Shown: one piece after another, positions 59,807 to 64,000 of the stretch | Numbering within the stretch: the first letter of the stretch is position 1 | Layout of the letters: each line of letters begins with the position of its first letter | Assembly: GCA_037128705.1 (NCBI GenBank) | Contig: JBAXVX010000007.1 | Span: 1-64,000 of the forward strand | From: CAIVAT01 sp037128705 | Lineage (GTDB): Bacteria; Bacteroidota; Bacteroidia; Bacteroidales; FEN-979 | Direction of reading: 5' to 3' | Length of the DNA stretch: 64,000 nt | Notes under the pieces: model-generated | Told to the model about the DNA's origin: nothing | Databases searched by the model: none | What the model saw: only the letters and a program-made list of their open reading frames with translations | Program-made: the position numbers and the translations under genes

Positions 59807-61927
59807 TTATCCATATTTTTTGACGATCCTCTTCAGATCTTCCTGTGATACCGGTTTGGCAAGAAAATCGTTGAAGCCTGCATCCTGCGCCTTGTATTTA
59901 TCCTCATTCGAAGTAAATGCTGTAAGCGCGATCACAGGCAACTCGGGGCGGAAAGATCGAATGATCTTGGTGGCCGTATATCCATCCATTACAGGCATTT
60001 TCAGATCCATGAGCACCATGGAGATCTCCGGATGCTCTTTGCACCGATCTACGGCCTCTTTACCGTCGACGGCAAAGTAGGTCTTGGAGGAATATTCCTT
60101 CATGATGATTTCAAGAAAATAACTGCTGATGGACTCATCTTCAGCAATGAGGATGACGGGAGCTTTTGAAGCGGATGGTTCAGGAACATTGTCTGCCTGC
60201 TGGGTCAATTCCTCCGATCGTACCTCATAAGGCAGTGAGAATTTAACAGTTGTACCGAGCCCTGTTTCTGATTCTATTCTGATATCCCCTCCAAGTATAC
60301 GGACGAGTCCGACTGCGATCGTCAGCCCGAGTCCGCTGCCTTCGTAACTCCGCGTGGTTGTATGATCTCCCTGCATAAAGGGGATGAAGATCTTATCCAG
60401 TACATCACTGCTGATGCCAATCCCTGTGTCGGTTAAAAAAAAATCAATCTGGCCGGGCTGAACTGTATAACCAATCGTGATGGAGCCCTTCTTTGTGAAC
60501 TTGAATGCATTGTCAAGCAGGGCATTAAAAACTTTTTGCAGGAACTCCTCGTCTGTTTGCAGCATGCTGACATGAGGAACTTCAGGGATCTTCAGGAACA
60601 GAGAGAGGTGATTTATTATACAGAGCCGGTCGTACTTCTTCACCATTTTCTGAAGGAACTTCCCGATTTCCAGCTCCCTGATAATAGGCTTGTGAGATCC
60701 GGCCGCCAGCAACGAAACATCTATATAATCGGTGATGGTCCGGAGTAACCTGTCGCTCGAAGTCTTAAGCAGGAAAACATACTCTTCCCTTTCAGACTGG
60801 GAGACATTTTCCTGGGAAAGCAAATTGCCAAACCCGATGATCCCATTAAGCGGAGTGCGCACTTCGTGGGAGATGTTATTCATGAAAGCAGTCTTGATCC
60901 GGTCACTGGCTTCAGCGTTTTCTTTTGCCTTGATCAACTCTTTCTCCATGATCGTACGTTCCGTGATGTCGGCATCAGATCCCCGGTATCCTGCCAGCAC
61001 TCCGGCCTGGTCAAAAACGGGGATCCCGTTGGTTGAAATCCAGACCTCTTTTCCTTCGGCGGTGGTGATCTTATTGATAAGATCATGAAAGTGCCCTTTT
61101 TTCTCGAAAACCTCCAGGGCTGCGAGTGTGATTGTTTTCTGTTCAACCACCGGGTAGAGGTCATAATAATGCATTTTCCCAACCATCTCCTCCGGCGTAT
61201 AACCATAAACCGTCTTTGAAACGGGACTCACATAGGTATACAATCCTTTGCTGTCAACTTCCCAAACAACTTCCCGGTTGTGTTCTGTAAGCTGCCGCAA
61301 CCGTTCTTCGCTGTTTTTCAAATTCAAGGTGATCTGTTCTTCGAGCTCCTTCACGGGTTTTTCGGTCCACGGATGATCAGGAATGCCACTGATCATCACC
61401 TGGTAACCGGGAGTGCCTTCTGCATCAGGCGCGGTGGAGATCTCCATCCCGACCCTGAAAGGATTCCCGTGATTGCGTTTAATCCTTATCGCATAATGCT
61501 TCGGTGCACTTGTTTCAAAACGGGTTTTAAAATGATGTTGAAGGATGCCCTGGTCTTCATGGACGATATAATCTGCGAATGGTTGTTTGATCAGGGATTC
61601 TTTTGAAACGCCGAACATGCTCGCAACAGAATGGTTGGCCTCTATGATGAAGCCTTTTTCATTCAGCAGCAGGTAACCCACAGGTCCAAAATCAAAAAAG
61701 TTAAAATACCGGTCGCGTGAAACCTCAATCTCCTTCACTGTTCGGCGGAGTTCATCATTTTGCATCGACATTTCAATCTGCGCTGTCAGGAGTTGATAAT
61801 AAACCTGGCGGGCCTCCGTAATGGTATTAAAACCAGGCTCATTGATACCGGATTCGGTTATCTTTTTCTCTGGCTGACTGGAATTTGCAGCAGCTTTATC
61901 TCCAATTAGGATCTTCATTATTGTCAT
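59807..61927 (-). CDS. Hybrid sensor kinase: PAS-PAS-HisKA-ATPase-REC
   Basis: 706-aa cytoplasmic kinase. Domains: PAS (about 60-185), PAS (about 200-330, with SKTVYGYTPEEMVGKMHYYDLYP), HisKA with NNISHEVRTPLNGIIGFGNLLS, ATPase with ALLDNAFKFTKKGS, DTGIGISSDVL and GSGLGLTIAVGLV, and a C-terminal receiver (about 585-706) with the phospho-Asp in MVLMDLKMPVMDG. It is 23 bp downstream of a lone receiver gene. Its own receiver and that protein are possible phosphate partners. Confidence 0.93.
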   Translation of the reverse strand: MTIMKILIGDKAAANSSQPEKKITESGINEPGFNTITEARQVYYQLLTAQIEMSMQNDELRRTVKEIEVSRDRYFNFFDFGPVGYLLLNEKGFIIEANHSVASMFGVSKESLIKQPFADYIVHEDQGILQHHFKTRFETSAPKHYAIRIKRNHGNPFRVGMEISTAPDAEGTPGYQVMISGIPDHPWTEKPVKELEEQITLNLKNSEERLRQLTEHNREVVWEVDSKGLYTYVSPVSKTVYGYTPEEMVGKMHYYDLYPVVEQKTITLAALEVFEKKGHFHDLINKITTAEGKEVWISTNGIPVFDQAGVLAGYRGSDADITERTIMEKELIKAKENAEASDRIKTAFMNNISHEVRTPLNGIIGFGNLLSQENVSQSEREEYVFLLKTSSDRLLRTITDYIDVSLLAAGSHKPIIRELEIGKFLQKMVKKYDRLCIINHLSLFLKIPEVPHVSMLQTDEEFLQKVFNALLDNAFKFTKKGSITIGYTVQPGQIDFFLTDTGIGISSDVLDKIFIPFMQGDHTTTRSYEGSGLGLTIAVGLVRILGGDIRIESETGLGTTVKFSLPYEVRSEELTQQADNVPEPSASKAPVILIAEDESISSYFLEIIMKEYSSKTYFAVDGKEAVDRCKEHPEISMVLMDLKMPVMDGYTATKIIRSFRPELPVIALTAFTSNEDKYKAQDAGFNDFLAKPVSQEDLKRIVKKYG

Positions 61928-61950
61928 CTAATTTAGCTTAGGCGCCTTCT

Positions 61951-62313
61951 CTAAGTTAACTTTTCCAGGGTGTTTAATAAATCTGAGAAAGAGTATGGTT
62001 TTGAAAGGATGGCATCTGCTTTAAAGGCTTTTGCCATGGTAAGATATTCGTAAGCTGTTGCCCTTCCTCCTCCCGAAATGGCAATGATCTTGGACTGGAT
62101 ATTCCTTTGTTTAATGTCCAAAATGAGTTCAATCCCCTCTTTACGCGGCATAACAATGTCGGTAATGATAAAATCATACTGGTTTGATTCCAGGAAGGAT
62201 TCTGCATCCACTCCGTCCATGGCTGTATCTACTTTGTAACCGGCACCCTCCAGAAGTTTCCTGGAAGCATCTCTAAAGGCCTTTTCATCATCGACAAACA
62301 GGATCTTTTTCAT
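61951..62313 (-). CDS. Lone receiver-domain response regulator
   Basis: 120-aa CheY-like protein with no output domain: acidic pair LFVDDEK, phospho-Asp in FIITDIVMPRKEG, and the lysine in LSKPYSF. Starts 3 bp after the stop of the upstream kinase and lies 23 bp before the hybrid kinase. It probably relays phosphate between the two kinases. Length is exactly one receiver. Confidence 0.94.
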   Translation of the reverse strand: MKKILFVDDEKAFRDASRKLLEGAGYKVDTAMDGVDAESFLESNQYDFIITDIVMPRKEGIELILDIKQRNIQSKIIAISGGGRATAYEYLTMAKAFKADAILSKPYSFSDLLNTLEKLT

Positions 62314-62316
62314 AGC

Positions 62317-64000
62317 TCAGATATTATTAATTATGTCAGAATTACTTGTAAATAATATATCAACCGATGTCCCTTTATTGGGCTCAGAATCAATCTTGAT
62401 GGTTGCATTGTGTTTCTTTACGATGCCAAGCACGGTTGCTAATCCCAAACCTGTTCCTTCTCCAACACCTTTGGTGGTAAAAAAAGGATCAAATACCCGG
62501 TCGAGCACCTCCTTCTTCATCCCTATTCCATTGTCGGTGACCTGAAGCATGATATCATGTTTTGAACTCTTTTCAAGTGTTTTAATTCTTGTCAGGTTGA
62601 CTGTAATTGTGCCTCTTCCGCTCATAGCATCAATGGCGTTGTTGAACAGGTTGAAGATGATCTGCTGAATCTGAACCGGATCGCATAATACCATACCGGT
62701 CGGTTCAATTTTCAAAATTATTTCTACGGATGTAGGAAAGATTGGACGGGCAATGTGGATAATTTCCTTCACCAGGAAATCAAAGCTGTACGGCGCCATC
62801 TCATTGGGAGCCTGTCTGCTGAAGGAGAGAATGTTGTTGACCAGGCTTTTTCCCCTGGTGCAAGCCCTGATGATTTCCTTTATATTCGCAGAAACCTGGG
62901 TGTTGTCCTTTTCCTGGTATTCGATCAGCTCGGTATAAGCCTGTACAATTTGCAGAATGTTGTTGAAATCATGGGCAATGCCTCCCGCGAGCGTTCCGAG
63001 AGAGCGAAGCTTCTCCGACTGCTGAATCACCTGGTCATGCCTCAACTCCTGGGTGATGTCCCGGGTGATCGCAATAAAATTAGTGATATTGCCGTCGGAA
63101 CTTCGCACCGGCGAAATCACATCATCTTCGGTATATTCTGTGCCATCCTTCCTTTTATTGATGATCCGCCCTTTCCAGGTCTGACCCGACTGAATGGCTT
63201 GAGAAAGCTCAAGATAGAATTCATCGGTGTGTTTATAGGACCGCACGATTTTCGGAGTTTTTCCCAGCAGTTCCTCCAGGCTGTATCCGCATGTCAGCAC
63301 ATACTGCTGATTGACATACAGGATTTTATGGTCAATATCGGTTATCATGATCCCGCTTGCAGAATGGTCGGCGGCCTGCCATAATATCTTCAGCTCCTGT
63401 TCTCCCTTTTTTCTTTCAGTCAGGTCGGTAAAGGATACTACAAAAAACATCAGGAATCCCTCCTTGTCAAAAATCGCTGAGGCATTGGCCAGTGCGGGAA
63501 TCTTTTTACCGGAAAGGTGAATGATCATCACCTCCATGGAGGTGATATCAGAACGTCGTTTTATAAATTGTGAAAATTTATTGTAATTCGGCCCTTCGTG
63601 ATCGACGAACTTATTTATAAATTCGGAATTTGCCAGAGTTTGCTCAGAACAGCCGGTGATCCTGGAAATCATCCTGTTTGAATAGACGACCAATCCTTTT
63701 GAGGACAACAGCATGATGGGGTAGTTGGCCTTATCGGCAATGGTTTTGAACTTCACTAATTCGTCATTCTGCTTTGCCAGCTTTCCCAGGGATTCATTCA
63801 GTGCTTTATAGCTGGCCTCAAGCTCCCCGGTTCTCTCTTTGATCAGAACTTCGAGATGATTCTTGTAATTTTCAATCGCCGATTCATTCTCTTTACGCTG
63901 AAGGGCATTGGTGATGGCGATCGATGCATTTCGCAGCAACAGTTCCGTATCGCTGTCCCATTGCTTGTATTCCATAACTGCATCAAATCCGACAAAGCCG
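62317..64000 (-). CDS. Sensor histidine kinase (GAF-PAS-PAS-HisKA-ATPase), 5' truncated
   Basis: The coding frame continues through the window end, so the N terminus is missing. The ATG at 63975 is not the start: the frame stays open upstream and reads GFVGFDAV before MEYKQWD, the end of a GAF domain. After it come a coiled-coil (IENYKNHLEVLIKERTGELEAS), two PAS domains, HisKA with GIAHDFNNILQIVQ, and ATPase motifs NLFNNAIDAM, DNGIGMKK and GTGLGLATV. No receiver is fused. The lone receiver gene follows 3 bp later. It is probably the input of the signalling cluster at this end. Confidence 0.93.
   Translation of the reverse strand, partial: GFVGFDAVMEYKQWDSDTELLLRNASIAITNALQRKENESAIENYKNHLEVLIKERTGELEASYKALNESLGKLAKQNDELVKFKTIADKANYPIMLLSSKGLVVYSNRMISRITGCSEQTLANSEFINKFVDHEGPNYNKFSQFIKRRSDITSMEVMIIHLSGKKIPALANASAIFDKEGFLMFFVVSFTDLTERKKGEQELKILWQAADHSASGIMITDIDHKILYVNQQYVLTCGYSLEELLGKTPKIVRSYKHTDEFYLELSQAIQSGQTWKGRIINKRKDGTEYTEDDVISPVRSSDGNITNFIAITRDITQELRHDQVIQQSEKLRSLGTLAGGIAHDFNNILQIVQAYTELIEYQEKDNTQVSANIKEIIRACTRGKSLVNNILSFSRQAPNEMAPYSFDFLVKEIIHIARPIFPTSVEIILKIEPTGMVLCDPVQIQQIIFNLFNNAIDAMSGRGTITVNLTRIKTLEKSSKHDIMLQVTDNGIGMKKEVLDRVFDPFFTTKGVGEGTGLGLATVLGIVKKHNATIKIDSEPNKGTSVDILFTSNSDIINNI

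Noticed and set aside
1..64000. tRNA or rRNA genes
   Set aside because: No cloverleaf or rRNA-like sequence was noticed in the gaps by eye; a dedicated tRNA scan would settle it.

Overview
The window looks like a chromosome segment from a free-living Bacteroidota bacterium, probably of a Bacteroidales/Marinilabiliales-like environmental lineage (the lineage is an inference). Direct support: a 2.4-kaa SprA translocon gene of the type IX secretion system in the order ruvA-sprA-gcvH, several Bacteroidota-type promoters (TTTG, about 19 nt, TANNTTTG), DUF4369/TlpA lipoproteins, a CarboxypepD_reg-plus-barrel outer-membrane protein, an RprX/RprY-like two-component pair, and few Shine-Dalgarno sites. 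No rRNA, tRNA or CRISPR array was found.

Layout. 0.3-1.4 kb: a solitary tyrosine recombinase beside a repeat-rich left edge. 1.5-3.9 kb: a cysteine-rich Fe-S protein coupled to a TrpF-like protein, then a secreted CarboxypepD_reg protein. 4-9.2 kb: a double-length UvrA2-type ABC ATPase. 9.2-9.4 kb: a candidate small RNA with its own promoter and terminator. 9.5-12 kb: an Old Yellow Enzyme homologue and a two-subunit 3-oxoacid CoA-transferase. 12-16.6 kb: a secreted protein, DedA, a histidine kinase/response regulator pair and a DUF1573 protein. 16.7-22.7 kb: alkaline phosphatase, a GlcG/HbpS-like protein next to a hybrid kinase, and a 5'-nucleotidase. 22.8-29.5 kb: acyltransferase, cytochrome b, CDF and Nramp metal transporters, and a GT39-like glycosyltransferase. 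29.6-33.1 kb: fumC, an ArsC-like gene, prfB with its programmed +1 frameshift, and recX. 33.2-39.5 kb: YceI, an extradiol dioxygenase, an AraC regulator and a GH38 alpha-mannosidase. 39.6-50.6 kb: two TlpA-like thioredoxins, then ruvA-sprA-gcvH. 50.6-59.7 kb: uvrC, an outer-membrane barrel, a class D beta-lactamase homologue, a YVTN propeller, threonine aldolase, thiL, a 33-aa lysine-rich ORF and a DUF3127 protein. 59.8-64 kb: a signalling cluster of kinase, lone receiver and hybrid kinase, with the first kinase cut by the window end.

The most unusual feature is a family of short tandem repeats with 7- or 8-bp periods (variants of CGTCATT, CGTCACG, TCGTAAA, GGTGACAA, GGGTAACA). They fill at least six intergenic gaps, in places supply stop or start codons, and have also entered the coding sequence of the double UvrA2. 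There they flank the linker between the two halves and, as a nested 33-bp repeat, sit where canonical UvrA carries its UvrB-binding domain. Other points of interest are the candidate sRNA at 9.2-9.4 kb, a terminator/alternative-stem element upstream of recX-prfB, three TTTTACRTT boxes at exact 21-bp spacing between the two-component genes and the DUF1573 gene, and the HbpS-like/hybrid kinase pair.
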